Shown: positions 18,778 to 27,982, counted from the stretch's first letter. The stretch: 33,102 bases of DNA from an uncultured Saprospiraceae bacterium (GCA_937929885.1 CALFUQ010000094.1:1-33102); one strand, 5' to 3'. Numbers and translations are program-made. Notes: generated by a model not told the origin, from the letters alone.

Positions 18778-19485
18778 TTAGAAAATCTTAAAGCTGAGCG
18801 CAACTCCAAGATGATAATTTCTGAGAAATTCGATTTCTTCAGGCTGGTTAGTGAAGATATTCGTTCGTACTTCATTAGGGTTTTCATATAGTTTTGAAAC
18901 TGCAAAAGTATATCTGAAACTTATATCAAATTTTGGATAGTTTAATCCTATACCACCCATTAAATTTAGGTCTAAGGAATTAAAGTCATCTGCTACTTCG
19001 CTATAAACTGTATCATTAATAGTGTCTGGATCATTTTCGGTTATTTTGTAATTGTATAGTCTGCTTACTACTGGACCAAATTCTACATAGGCTTTGTAAA
19101 GTTCTGGTTGAAGCATATACTTAAACAGAATAGGAATCTCCACATAATTTAGATCTATCATCCTATCATTCTTAGAGGTAGATAGCAAGACAGTTCCGTG
19201 AGGGATGTTAGCCCCTTTTTGAGTGTAAAGAATCTCCACTTGAAGACTTGAGCGAGCACTAAAATGAGAATAAGCCTTTATACCTCCAGTGAACCCTCTC
19301 TTATCAAAGCCTACGAAAAAATCTCCATCTAATTGGGTAAGATTCATCCCAACTAAAACACCAGCTGAGAATGTATTTCTTTCCTTTTTTATTCGGCTTT
19401 GTCCTTGGCAATCGAATAAACCAATAAGGATAATAGAGGATATGAGTAAAGCTATATGTATGTACTTGTGTCTGATAATTCTAAT
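18778..19485 (-). CDS. Outer-membrane beta-barrel (PorT-like) protein with non-standard start
   Basis: From the only ATG (19347) the frame gives 189 residues with amphipathic strands typical of the PorT/outer-membrane beta-barrel family (NYVEIPILFKYML, YVEFGPVVSRLYNY, LNLMGGIGLNYPKFDISFRY) and a C-terminal SFKIF. That start lacks a signal peptide. The same frame is open upstream to a stop at 19486-19488 and encodes a good signal: basic RHKY, a hydrophobic run HIALLISSIILIGLF, then DCQGQS, followed by TFSAGVLVGMNL, the usual first barrel strand. No ATG, GTG or TTG exists in that stretch; ATT at 19485 or 19479, or ATC at 19476, are the possible starts. Either a rare ATT/ATC start is used or the start codon was lost. 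Coordinates give the full open frame. The gene converges on the copper-propeller gene with a 37-base gap. Confidence 0.75.
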   Translation of the reverse strand: MRIIRHKYIHIALLISSIILIGLFDCQGQSRIKKERNTFSAGVLVGMNLTQLDGDFFVGFDKRGFTGGIKAYSHFSARSSLQVEILYTQKGANIPHGTVLLSTSKNDRMIDLNYVEIPILFKYMLQPELYKAYVEFGPVVSRLYNYKITENDPDTINDTVYSEVADDFNSLDLNLMGGIGLNYPKFDISFRYTFAVSKLYENPNEVRTNIFTNQPEEIEFLRNYHLGVALSFKIF

Positions 19486-19488
19486 TTA

Positions 19489-19857
19489 CTTATAATTTAT
19501 TATTCGAATGAAGAAGCTTTCCAAATTTCTAAAGACAAATTAACTTCTAATATTAACGTGTAAGATTGAAGATGTGCGGCGATATCTGTGCGATTAATCT
19601 CCTGTGAGAAAAGATTTTTAATCTTCTTAAAGTCTCTTAAGCTTAGTTAAATAAAACAAAAGGAGTAGAACAATACTCAGCAAGTATTTTAGTTTTAAGC
19701 ATATCTACATTTAATTAGTCTTTGGCTAAAGAGCCAATATGCTTATAAGAGAATCAGTAATCAATAGCCCTCTTCCTAAAACACCAAATTGTAAGTAGGG
19801 TAAATAGAGTTGTTCCTGTTCTATTTATAACAACTATTAAACACTAAAACAAATAGC
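19489..19857. other. Intergenic region between divergent genes, no defined element
   Basis: About 370 bases between the beta-barrel gene (minus) and the second TonB receptor (plus). It should contain divergent promoters, but I find no clean TTG/TAnnTTTG pair. A short hairpin-capable stretch (AAAGATTTTTAATCTT near 19609-19624) is the only structure I notice. No ORF or RNA gene is supportable. Confidence 0.5.
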
Positions 19858-22233
19858 TTGAAAACAACTATCTCAACCCTAACCGCGATACTGTTTGCAA
19901 TACAGATTTCTTTTGCACAAAGCTATACGATCAGTGGATATGTTTTTGATGCCGAATCGGGAGAGTCGCTAATAAGTGCGACTATCTATCTGCCAGATGA
20001 AGGAGAAGGAACAGTAAGTAATATCTACGGATTTTATAGTTTAACTCACAAAGCAGGTCCTAAGACCCTTGACTTCTCATACATCGGATATGAGACGAAG
20101 AGTGTTGTGCTGGATCTGCAACAAGACACAAGTTTTAATATTTATCTAGGGTCATCTGTGACATTAGATGAGGTAGAGATTATTGCAGAGCGCGATGCAG
20201 ATGCTCCTACCAATGTTCAGATGAGTCAGGTAAATGTATCTGTGGCACAAATCAAAAAGACGCCGATGCTTCTCGGGGAAGTGGATGTGATTAAAGCTAT
20301 CCAATTACTACCAGGTGTCCAGTCAGGTAGCGAAGGATTTAATGGACTTTATGTGCGAGGCGGAAGCCCTGATCAGAACCTAGTCATTCTTGATGGAGTG
20401 CCAGTCTATAATATCTCTCATCTGTTTGGGATTTTCTCAGTATTTAATGCAGATGCTCTTAAGAATGTAACATTGATCAAAGGTGGGTTCCCAGCTCAGT
20501 ATGGAGGAAGACTATCTTCTGTGCTAGACATTAGAATGAAAGAAGGTAACCTCAAGAAGTTTGAAGGAGAAGGTTCTATAGGAGCAATTTCGTCTAAGCT
20601 TACTTTGCAAGGCCCGATCGTAAGTGATAAGACTTCTTTCTTAATATCTGGAAGAAGAACCTATGCTGATCTTATCGCCAAGCCATTTATTAAAAGAGCA
20701 AATCGCAACAACGAATCTCAAGTAGACCCTACGCTATACTTTTATGATTTCAACGCAAAGTTGCAACATGTAATCAATGATAGTCATAGGTTATTTTTGA
20801 GCGGATACTTTGGTCAGGATAAATTTAATTTCAAATTGACAGAAGACGAACTTGAATCAGCAGGAGGTATCAATTGGGGAAATAAGATCGGAGCATTGAG
20901 ATGGAACTGGAAGCTAAGCGATCGCCTTTTTGCTAATACTACGTTAACTTATTCTAACTATGATCTTGATATTAATTCGTCATTTAAAGATGTAGAGGCA
21001 AATAGGACTACAGAATTTTCTTCTAAGTACATATCGGCTATAGAAGATTACGCAGCGAGATTTGACCTTGACTTTATTCCTAACCCAAACAACTACATAA
21101 AATTTGGTGGTGGTGCAATCAATCATAGCTATGATCCTGGAGCTATCACTTTAAATTTTGTAGCGGAGCAAACTAATATTGATACACTTCTAGGTACGAC
21201 CAATCAAAAGTCGACAGAGATGTATGCTTATCTCCAAGATGAGATTACACTCGGAAAATTAAAAGCAAATATTGGACTACATTTCTCTGCTTTTGATGTA
21301 GATGATACGTTCTATACTTCTCTGCAGCCAAGGATTGGCCTCAGATATCTAGTAAATCAAGACTTGTCGTTTAAAGCATCTTACACCCAGATGGCGCAGT
21401 ATATTAATCTGCTTACCAGCGAGTCACTATTACTGCCAACAGACTTATGGGTGCCTAGCACAGCAAGGATAAAACCACAGACTAGCTGGCAGGCAGCAGC
21501 AGGAATCTCAGCTACCGTTCGAGAAAACTATAATCTAACAGTAGAAGGATTCTACAAGAAAATGGATAACGTACTTTCTTTTAATGAGGGAGCATCATTT
21601 TTAGCGGCACTAGACGGCGATTGGCAAAGTAAAGTAAGTCAAGGCGTTGGCGAAGCATATGGAGCTGAGGTTTTGTTACAAAAAAAGGAAGGTAAACTAA
21701 CAGGATGGGTTGGCTATACTTTAAGCTGGAACACAAGACAATTTGATAATATAAATTTTGGCAACAAATATCCTTTCCGATATGATAGAAGGCATGACTT
21801 GTCGGTAGTCTTGAGCTATGATCTTAACGATAGGATTAGCTTCTCTGGTAATTGGGTATACGGGACCGGTAATGCGGTAACACTGCCAATCTATGATGTG
21901 CCTACTGAAGTCTACAGATATGGTAATGGTCAAGAAGTAGTTGGTGAAGACTTTAATAGTTATTCAGGGATCAATGAAAAGAATAGTTTTAGGATGTCTA
22001 ATTTCCATAGAATGGATCTTGGTGTAAGTTTTCATAAGAAAAAGAAATGGGGAGAACGTACATGGGTGATTAGTGTTTATAATGCTTACGCGCACAATAA
22101 CCCATTCTATATCAGTTTGGATACTGATTATGAATTTAATGAGGTTACACAACAAGGAGTCGAGACTAGAACATTCAAAGAGATAGCAATCCTGCCACTA
22201 ATTCCATCTGTTGCTTATAATTTTAAATTTTAA
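19858..22233 (+). CDS. TonB-dependent outer-membrane receptor (no STN domain)
   Basis: 791 residues starting at TTG; this is the only standard start between the in-frame stop at 19828-19830 and the signal peptide KTTISTLTAILFAIQISFAQ. Residues about 22-107 are a carboxypeptidase regulatory-like domain (SGYVFDAESGESLISATIYL). The plug at about 130-225 has LYVRGGSPDQNLVILDGVPV and GGFPAQYGGRLSSVLDIRM, and the rest is the beta-barrel ending in the aromatic YNFKF. Plug and barrel are clearly paralogous to the receptor at 11968-14661, but the N-terminal STN module is absent, so regulation through an anti-sigma factor is not expected. A DUF4249 lipoprotein gene follows after 5 bases. Substrate unknown; the neighbourhood suggests a sugar- or polymer-related compound, which is inference. 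Confidence 0.93.
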   Translation: MKTTISTLTAILFAIQISFAQSYTISGYVFDAESGESLISATIYLPDEGEGTVSNIYGFYSLTHKAGPKTLDFSYIGYETKSVVLDLQQDTSFNIYLGSSVTLDEVEIIAERDADAPTNVQMSQVNVSVAQIKKTPMLLGEVDVIKAIQLLPGVQSGSEGFNGLYVRGGSPDQNLVILDGVPVYNISHLFGIFSVFNADALKNVTLIKGGFPAQYGGRLSSVLDIRMKEGNLKKFEGEGSIGAISSKLTLQGPIVSDKTSFLISGRRTYADLIAKPFIKRANRNNESQVDPTLYFYDFNAKLQHVINDSHRLFLSGYFGQDKFNFKLTEDELESAGGINWGNKIGALRWNWKLSDRLFANTTLTYSNYDLDINSSFKDVEANRTTEFSSKYISAIEDYAARFDLDFIPNPNNYIKFGGGAINHSYDPGAITLNFVAEQTNIDTLLGTTNQKSTEMYAYLQDEITLGKLKANIGLHFSAFDVDDTFYTSLQPRIGLRYLVNQDLSFKASYTQMAQYINLLTSESLLLPTDLWVPSTARIKPQTSWQAAAGISATVRENYNLTVEGFYKKMDNVLSFNEGASFLAALDGDWQSKVSQGVGEAYGAEVLLQKKEGKLTGWVGYTLSWNTRQFDNINFGNKYPFRYDRRHDLSVVLSYDLNDRISFSGNWVYGTGNAVTLPIYDVPTEVYRYGNGQEVVGEDFNSYSGINEKNSFRMSNFHRMDLGVSFHKKKKWGERTWVISVYNAYAHNNPFYISLDTDYEFNEVTQQGVETRTFKEIAILPLIPSVAYNFKF

Positions 22234-22238
22234 TCAAG

Positions 22239-23177
22239 ATGAAAAAATTACTAATTCTATTAGCGATAATAACGATAACGACTTCGTGTGAAGATTTCTT
22301 TAGCGCCACTAAGGAAATAGACTTGGGTGAATTCGATGGGCAGGTAACTGTGGTAGGCAGACTTGTCAACACAGACCTAGAGACAGTAGAGGATCTTAAT
22401 ACACTTAGTAACCTTGGAGTGTTAGTGTCACGTAGTAGATCTGTTGTAGATACCTCTAACTTTCCCTTATTAAAAAATGCAGATGTCAGATTGACTGGTA
22501 GTGATGGGCTAGATGTATCATTAAATTATAATGACCAGACGGGATATTATCTTCCTGGAGAACCTAGCACAGGAGAGTTCGAACGAATAGTAGTAAAGGA
22601 GAATACTACTTACTTACTAGTAGTTGATATTCCAGGTGAGGATAGAGTAGAAGCAAAATGCGAAACAAAGACGTTTGGAAATATCAAGAACATAAATGTG
22701 ATAAAAGAAGATATCAAAGATAACTCTAGTGTACTTGATAGGCTACAAATAGAAGTAGATGATCCTGCTGGAGAAAATTTTTATTACCTAAGTGTTCTTT
22801 ATGAATTCCCGGATGGCAGAGGAAACTCATATTATAATACAGGCTATCTATATAGTGTTAACTCACTGTTTGATGATTCACCAGAGTTATTCACAGATGA
22901 ATTGTTTGATGGTAAGAATGAGGTATTGGAGTTTTGGTCTGAGAGATATTTAAACGGCGTAAATCAACAAGGAGAATCTATCCAACCTGATAATGTGATT
23001 GTCTTTGTTTGGTCCCTAAGTAAAGAAGAGTACGAATTTAGAAGGTCGGTAGAAGCTAACTATAATGCTCAAGATAATCCGTTTGCAGAACCGTCTATTG
23101 TCTTTTCTAATATTGAAAACGGGGTAGGTGTGTTCAGCATGTCAAGAATAGAGCGATTCGTTATTCCTTGGGAATAA
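22239..23177 (+). CDS. DUF4249 lipoprotein, partner of second TonB-dependent receptor
   Basis: 312 residues with lipoprotein signal LLILLAIITITTSC (Cys17). The mature start (GEFDGQVTVVGRLVNTDLET) and the pattern NADVRLTGSDGLDVSLNYND, then NTTYLLVVDIPGEDRVEA, fit the DUF4249 family. It lacks the Cys-rich tail seen in the paralogue at 10913-11974 and is about 40 residues shorter, so the two pairs have probably diverged in ligand. It lies 5 bases after its receptor. The last 17 bases overlap the end of the nitrilase gene on the other strand, a convergent arrangement without a separate terminator. Confidence 0.83.
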   Translation: MKKLLILLAIITITTSCEDFFSATKEIDLGEFDGQVTVVGRLVNTDLETVEDLNTLSNLGVLVSRSRSVVDTSNFPLLKNADVRLTGSDGLDVSLNYNDQTGYYLPGEPSTGEFERIVVKENTTYLLVVDIPGEDRVEAKCETKTFGNIKNINVIKEDIKDNSSVLDRLQIEVDDPAGENFYYLSVLYEFPDGRGNSYYNTGYLYSVNSLFDDSPELFTDELFDGKNEVLEFWSERYLNGVNQQGESIQPDNVIVFVWSLSKEEYEFRRSVEANYNAQDNPFAEPSIVFSNIENGVGVFSMSRIERFVIPWE

Positions 23178-23940
23178 TAAAGTCATCAGCATCCTTATAA
23201 AATTGAAAGCGCTCTCTATATCTTATTAGCTCACTCATAGATAAGGTGATATTAATTATTTTTTCTCGTACACTACATGCTATCAAGGTTGTACCATCAG
23301 GGTGAATAATTGCAGAATCACCAGAGTGGTAATAACCATTACCATCTTTGCCTATTCTATTAAGTCCTATGGTGTAGCACATATTCTCAATTGCCCTTGC
23401 TCTTAATAAAGTTTTCCAGGGCAGCGATCGCTTAGCGGGCCAGTTAGCTACATTAAGCAAGACATCATAATCATTTGTGTTACGAGACCAGACTGGAAAC
23501 CTGAGGTCATAGCAAACGTTGAGATTTATTCGCCAATCATTTAGGGTAACAATTTTGCGTTCAGATCCAGCTGTGTAGTGGTCTTGCTCATTAGCTAATC
23601 GGAAGAGATGCCTTTTGTTATAGTAGTCTAAAGTCCCATCAGGCCTCATCCAAATAAGTCTGTTATAATATGCTCCACTTTCTTTGATAATGAGACTACC
23701 TGTAATTACTGATCCAGTAGACTGGGCTTGATCTCTCATCCATGAGATGCTATTCCCTTCCATCTCTTCGGCAAATTCTGATGCTTTCATACTAAAACCA
23801 GTAGCAAACATCTCTGGCAATACAATCAATTCTTGACCTTCCTGGATACCTGCAATCTTATCAGCAAACATGGCAAGATTAGCTTCTTTGTCCTCCCAAT
23901 GGAGCGAAGATTGAATTAAAGAGATTTTTAAGTCTTGCAT
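23161..23940 (-). CDS. Carbon-nitrogen hydrolase, omega-amidase (YafV/Nit2-like)
   Basis: 259 residues, cytoplasmic (no signal). The nitrilase catalytic triad can be read directly: Glu43 in VLPEMFATGF, Lys109 in YYNKRHLF and Cys143 in NVCYDLRFPVW. The MFATGFSM motif and length fit the YafV/Nit2 branch, which hydrolyses alpha-ketoglutaramate and alpha-ketosuccinamate after transamination of glutamine or asparagine. The gene is transcribed alone, convergent to the DUF4249 gene, and looks like an ordinary housekeeping metabolite-repair or salvage enzyme with no visible link to the surrounding surface genes. Confidence 0.9.
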   Translation of the reverse strand: MQDLKISLIQSSLHWEDKEANLAMFADKIAGIQEGQELIVLPEMFATGFSMKASEFAEEMEGNSISWMRDQAQSTGSVITGSLIIKESGAYYNRLIWMRPDGTLDYYNKRHLFRLANEQDHYTAGSERKIVTLNDWRINLNVCYDLRFPVWSRNTNDYDVLLNVANWPAKRSLPWKTLLRARAIENMCYTIGLNRIGKDGNGYYHSGDSAIIHPDGTTLIACSVREKIINITLSMSELIRYRERFQFYKDADDFIIPKE

Positions 23941-24063
23941 TTAGATGAATAAATGAGCTGTCGTGTCTATAAAATTAAATAAACTGCTAACAATCAATGA
24001 CTTAGCATATAATTATCAGAAAAAGAGTGACTTATACATTATAATTAATCGTAATATGTTGGT

Positions 24064-25251
24064 ATGGTGTTTGCATTGAATATGTTAGCTAAACTATTAT
24101 TAATTATGAGACCAATAGATTATAAGCTACTATTAACGGTAGTACTAAGTACTTTGATGAGTCTTAATCTCTCATCGCACTCAGGAAAAACGAATCTGGT
24201 TAAAACCACTAATGACCCAATATTTAGCCCCAAAGACCTTGAAATTGAAGATAAAAACTTAGCCTCACTAGGGAACCTAGTATGGGAGGACATGAATGGA
24301 GATGGTATCCAAAATCTTGGAGAACCAGGACTAGCCAAAGTGATTGTGAAATTATTTGATGAGACGCACACATTGCTCGATATCAAAATGACAAACCAGA
24401 AAGGATTCTTTCAGTTTAAGAATCTTGAAGAAGGAGATTACCAAGTAGAATTTGAAAGACCAGATGGGTTCAACTTTACTTTCTGCAGTTTGAGTACTAC
24501 AGGTAATTCTGATAGTGATGTTGCTTACAGCAGATCAGAAGATATTACAAGCACAGAATTAATTCACCTTAGCAAAGGGGAGAAAAATCTGAGCGTAGAT
24601 GCAGGACTCTTTAGATGTGTGCCGCTTGGAGAGATGGTGTGGTTTGATCTTAATAGAAATAATGTTAAGGATATAAATGAAAGTGGTATCAATGGACTAA
24701 GTGTACAGATTTTTAAAAATCATAATGACGAGTGGATCCAGTGGGATGAAGTGTTTACAGGTAATGAATCTGAAACAACTACAGACGAAGGAAGTTTTTC
24801 AGCATGTGTACCTCCAGGAGAATATTACTTAAAGTTTGATATGCCTTCTGAGAGTTTTGCTAATGTAGAACCGTATGTAGGTAACATCCTTACTGATAGT
24901 GATGTGACTGCTGCTAATGGATTAAACACCACTGATGCATTTACAGTGAGAAGTGGAGATCAGAGATTGGACTTGGGTGCAGGATTCTTTTCTTTAGAAT
25001 CGGTAGCACAAGCAAGATTAGTAAGACATACTAATTCATCCGATACTCAAAGCTCACCTATCGATATGATGATGATAGAAGTATATGATGGTGATAATAA
25101 ATTAGTAGCTTCTGCTAGAGGCTCTGAGAAAGAGAAGTTAAACATGAAACAATTTGAAGCAGAGGGATACTACATCAAATTTGTACCAGCTTCTTTAAAA
25201 AGAATCCCTGCTTACTATGCAAAACCAGCATCGCTTAGAGAAGAAAAATAA
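24064..25251 (+). CDS. Secreted protein with two SdrD B-like domains
   Basis: 395 residues from the ATG at 24064. An internal ATG at 24106 (MRPIDYKLLLTVVL) would give a more usual signal peptide and may be the true start. Two SdrD B-like (Cna-B-type) beta-sandwich domains follow, at about 66-160 (GNLVWEDMNGDGIQNLGEPG) and 184-308 (GEMVWFDLNRNNVKDINESG), each with the calcium-loop and GEPG/NESG signature of the family. The last about 85 residues are lysine-rich and unlike a T9SS type A or B sorting domain, so how the protein would be anchored is unclear. It is monocistronic and closed by a strong terminator. A cell-surface or matrix structural protein is the likely role. Confidence 0.8.
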   Translation: MVFALNMLAKLLLIMRPIDYKLLLTVVLSTLMSLNLSSHSGKTNLVKTTNDPIFSPKDLEIEDKNLASLGNLVWEDMNGDGIQNLGEPGLAKVIVKLFDETHTLLDIKMTNQKGFFQFKNLEEGDYQVEFERPDGFNFTFCSLSTTGNSDSDVAYSRSEDITSTELIHLSKGEKNLSVDAGLFRCVPLGEMVWFDLNRNNVKDINESGINGLSVQIFKNHNDEWIQWDEVFTGNESETTTDEGSFSACVPPGEYYLKFDMPSESFANVEPYVGNILTDSDVTAANGLNTTDAFTVRSGDQRLDLGAGFFSLESVAQARLVRHTNSSDTQSSPIDMMMIEVYDGDNKLVASARGSEKEKLNMKQFEAEGYYIKFVPASLKRIPAYYAKPASLREEK

Positions 25252-25272
25252 CTAGTTAGTTTTAAATTATAT

Positions 25273-25309
25273 AAGCCTTCTGAAAAAGATTTTCAGAAGG
25301 CTTTTTTTA
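25273..25309 (+). terminator. Rho-independent terminator after SdrD B-like gene
   Basis: A perfect 14-base-pair stem (AAGCCTTCTGAAAA at 25273-25286 and its complement at 25290-25303) with a 3-base loop AGA, running into seven T residues. It starts 21 bases after the stop of the SdrD B-like gene and separates it from the oxidoreductase gene. Confidence 0.93.
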
Positions 25310-25368
25310 TGTGTGCTTTTTTACGATGAGCATTTTTCTTACCTTCTTATGATTAAATATAAATCATC

Positions 25369-26679
25369 ATGAAGAGACGAAAATTTATAAGAAATACATC
25401 GACAGGAATCATAGCTGGTATGTCTGGTGCCCCTTTAATCACTTCTTGTGCTACAAGCAAGATGAAGAACGGCAGACTAGAAGTAGGTGTCATAGGATGT
25501 AAAGGTATGGGCTGGGCAAACACCAAATCGATATTGAATAATCCTGATGTCGATCTAGTAGCAATCTGCGATGTAGATCAAAGCGTGAGAGATCAAAGAA
25601 AAGAAGAGTACAAGGAGTTTAGGACAAACACGCCCAAGCTCTATGGTGACTACAGAGAACTACTAAAAGATGACAATATAGATGCAGTAATCATCGGTAC
25701 ACCAGACCATTGGCATGCTAAGATGATGGTAGATGCTGTGCAAGCAGGGAAGCATGTATATGTAGAAAAACCAATCTCCAACACCATAGAAGAGTGTAAC
25801 ATCATGCTAGCTGCAGCTGAAAATACTGGCAAGGTCGTGCAAGTAGGACAATGGCAACGCAGTGGTCCTCATTACCGCCAAGCCATCGATATCGTACAAT
25901 CAGGAGTGCTGGGGAAAATTAGACTAGTAAAAGTATGGGCTTATCAGGGCTGGATGAAGCCTGTCCCAAAAGTAGCAGACAGCCCTGTCCCAGATGGCGT
26001 AGATTATAAATCATGGTTAGGACCTGCACCGATGAGGCCATTTAATCAAAACAGATTTCACTTTAACTTCAGATGGTTTTGGGATTATGCAGGAGGACTG
26101 ATGACAGATTGGGGTGTACATGAGATAGATATTGCGCTATTTGCAATGAATGCCCTTGCACCAATTTCTGTAATGGCCACTGGTGGTAAGTTAGCTTACC
26201 CCGATGATGCATCTGAGACGCCTGATACCTTACAGACCTTATTTGAGTATGATGATTTTAATATGCTTTGGGAGCATGCTACAGGGATAGACTCTGGTCC
26301 TTATGGCAGGACTGAGGGTATAGCTTTCATAGGGAATAATGGGACAGTAGTAGTAAATAGAGGAGGATACGAAGTAATCACAGAGAAAGGTAAGATGGAA
26401 CCCATTGCCGCGTTTGAAAAACCAAAGGAAGTAAACTATCTGAACCTACACACTAAGAACTTCGTAGATGCTATCAAAGCTAATGACCCTTCTATGCTTA
26501 ACACGCATATAGAGTCAGGTAGTGTAGCTGCTATAAATGCTCAGATGGGTAACATCGCGTATAAGACTGGGAGGAAAGTATTTTGGGATCAGGATAAAGG
26601 TATGTTTAAGAATGACGAGGCAGCAAATAAATTGATTAAGGCTAATTATCATAATGGATTAAAAATACCAGTAGCTTAA
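25369..26679 (+). CDS. Tat-exported Gfo/Idh/MocA-family oxidoreductase lipoprotein
   Basis: 436 residues. The N-terminus carries a twin-arginine signal (MKRRKFIRNTSTG) ending in a lipobox-like ITSC with Cys27, so the enzyme is predicted to fold with its cofactor in the cytoplasm and then to be exported and lipidated. The Rossmann fold follows (VGVIGCKGMGWAN, then VDLVAICDVD), with the family's EKP motif at Glu133-Lys134-Pro135 and the GVHEIDIAL motif with His251. Family members oxidise or reduce sugars with NAD(P), and exported Bacteroidota members act in the keto-glycoside pathway, oxidising C3 of glycosides. The next gene is an MFS transporter 52 bases on. With the DUF1080 hydrolase 9 kb upstream it could form such a pathway. 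Confidence 0.9.
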   Translation: MKRRKFIRNTSTGIIAGMSGAPLITSCATSKMKNGRLEVGVIGCKGMGWANTKSILNNPDVDLVAICDVDQSVRDQRKEEYKEFRTNTPKLYGDYRELLKDDNIDAVIIGTPDHWHAKMMVDAVQAGKHVYVEKPISNTIEECNIMLAAAENTGKVVQVGQWQRSGPHYRQAIDIVQSGVLGKIRLVKVWAYQGWMKPVPKVADSPVPDGVDYKSWLGPAPMRPFNQNRFHFNFRWFWDYAGGLMTDWGVHEIDIALFAMNALAPISVMATGGKLAYPDDASETPDTLQTLFEYDDFNMLWEHATGIDSGPYGRTEGIAFIGNNGTVVVNRGGYEVITEKGKMEPIAAFEKPKEVNYLNLHTKNFVDAIKANDPSMLNTHIESGSVAAINAQMGNIAYKTGRKVFWDQDKGMFKNDEAANKLIKANYHNGLKIPVA

Positions 26680-26709
26680 TGAATTAGACGGAATCATTCA
26701 GATTAGTTA

Positions 26710-26727
26710 GCGAAGGTATATCTTCGC
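26710..26727 (+). promoter_or_regulatory. Small hairpin in the leader of the MFS gene
   Basis: GCGAAG (26710-26715) and CTTCGC (26722-26727) can pair around a 6-base loop, ending 4 bases before the TTG start. It covers the place where a ribosome would bind and could dampen translation of the transporter. It may also be chance. Confidence 0.4.
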
Positions 26728-26731
26728 ACAC

Positions 26732-27982
26732 TTGGTAAAAACGGAAGAAAATAAAAACCTATTTCAGCGACTATTTATAGACTCCTTCAAAGGTTTATCT
26801 AAAGATATCTGGTTGCTTTCTGTTATGATGTTGATTAACAGGTCAGGGTCGCTTGTCTTAACTTTCCTGTCACTGTATCTTACCCAAGAGCTTGAGATGT
26901 CTAAGTACTTGGCTGGAGTGGTGATTCCGTTTTATGGTTTAGGATCACTAGCAGGATCATTTCTAGGCGGTTGGTTAGCTGATAGGATAGGTAATTTCAA
27001 AGTGATGTTCTTTAGTTTGATTCTTGGGGGTACTTCATTATTCGGGATGCCATATATGACCAATTTTTATATGGTCTGTATATGGATATTTATTTGTGCA
27101 ACGATCTTAGATATGTTGCGACCTGCATTATGGGCGGAAGTTGCTCAGCGAAGTGATGAAGACAATGTAACTAGAGGGGTATCTCTGATTAGGATGGCGC
27201 TAAATCTTGGAGTCTTTATCGGTCCAGCTGTCGGTGGTATGATTGCTTATAATTACGGTTATGACTGGCTATTTATCATAGATGGTATGACATGTATTTC
27301 TGCTGGGATGTTTCTTTGGTTTATGCTTAACCCAAAGAAAGAAAAGGCAATGGCAGAAGAAGAAACTCCAAAAGAAAAAGGCAAAAACCCATACTTAGAC
27401 TTTCACTATTTAGTTTTCCTCATTTTTAATTTGATTGCGTTAAGTGCTTTCTTTCAAATTATAATTGTGATCCCAGTTTACTTCAAAGAAGTGTTCGGTT
27501 TAAATGAAAGTCAGGTAGGCTGGTTTCTGGGTGCGAATGGGTTAATCATTACAATCTTTGAAATGCCAATTATCTATTATTTAGAAAAAACAAAAGCTTC
27601 TTTTAAACCGATGATGGCAGGGTATGCTATGATTGCTTTTTCATTCTTAGTGCTTTGGGTTGTGGTGCATCCACTAACAGCAATTGTATTCTTTCTTTTA
27701 CTTAATTGCTTCGGTGAGATTATTAGTTTCCCATTTATAAGTACGATATCTATTAAGAGAGCTGATGAAGCAAGCATGGGTAACTATATGGGAGCGACGA
27801 CAGTAGTTTTTAGTCTAGCATTAATTATTTCGCCATTGATCGGATTACCTGTTGCAGAATTTTTGGGCTATAGTAACTATTGGATATTTTCTTTTGTGGT
27901 TGTGATGATTGGGGTAGTTGGGATCAAGTGGACCCAATCTAGATTTGATGAAGACGAGGCTTTAAACATATGTCAAGCTTAA
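26732..27982 (+). CDS. MFS transporter
   Basis: 416 residues with about 12 hydrophobic segments in two halves separated by a charged loop at about 203-222 (EKAMAEEETPKEKGK). The MFS signature between segments 2 and 3 is present as GGWLADRIGNFK. The start is TTG: an in-frame stop lies at 26708-26710 and no ATG or GTG comes between. It follows the exported Gfo/Idh/MocA gene without a terminator and may import the product of that enzyme, which is inference from position. Drug or proton-linked export (MdtH-like) is an alternative; the sequence does not show the substrate. Confidence 0.88.
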   Translation: MVKTEENKNLFQRLFIDSFKGLSKDIWLLSVMMLINRSGSLVLTFLSLYLTQELEMSKYLAGVVIPFYGLGSLAGSFLGGWLADRIGNFKVMFFSLILGGTSLFGMPYMTNFYMVCIWIFICATILDMLRPALWAEVAQRSDEDNVTRGVSLIRMALNLGVFIGPAVGGMIAYNYGYDWLFIIDGMTCISAGMFLWFMLNPKKEKAMAEEETPKEKGKNPYLDFHYLVFLIFNLIALSAFFQIIIVIPVYFKEVFGLNESQVGWFLGANGLIITIFEMPIIYYLEKTKASFKPMMAGYAMIAFSFLVLWVVVHPLTAIVFFLLLNCFGEIISFPFISTISIKRADEASMGNYMGATTVVFSLALIISPLIGLPVAEFLGYSNYWIFSFVVVMIGVVGIKWTQSRFDEDEALNICQA

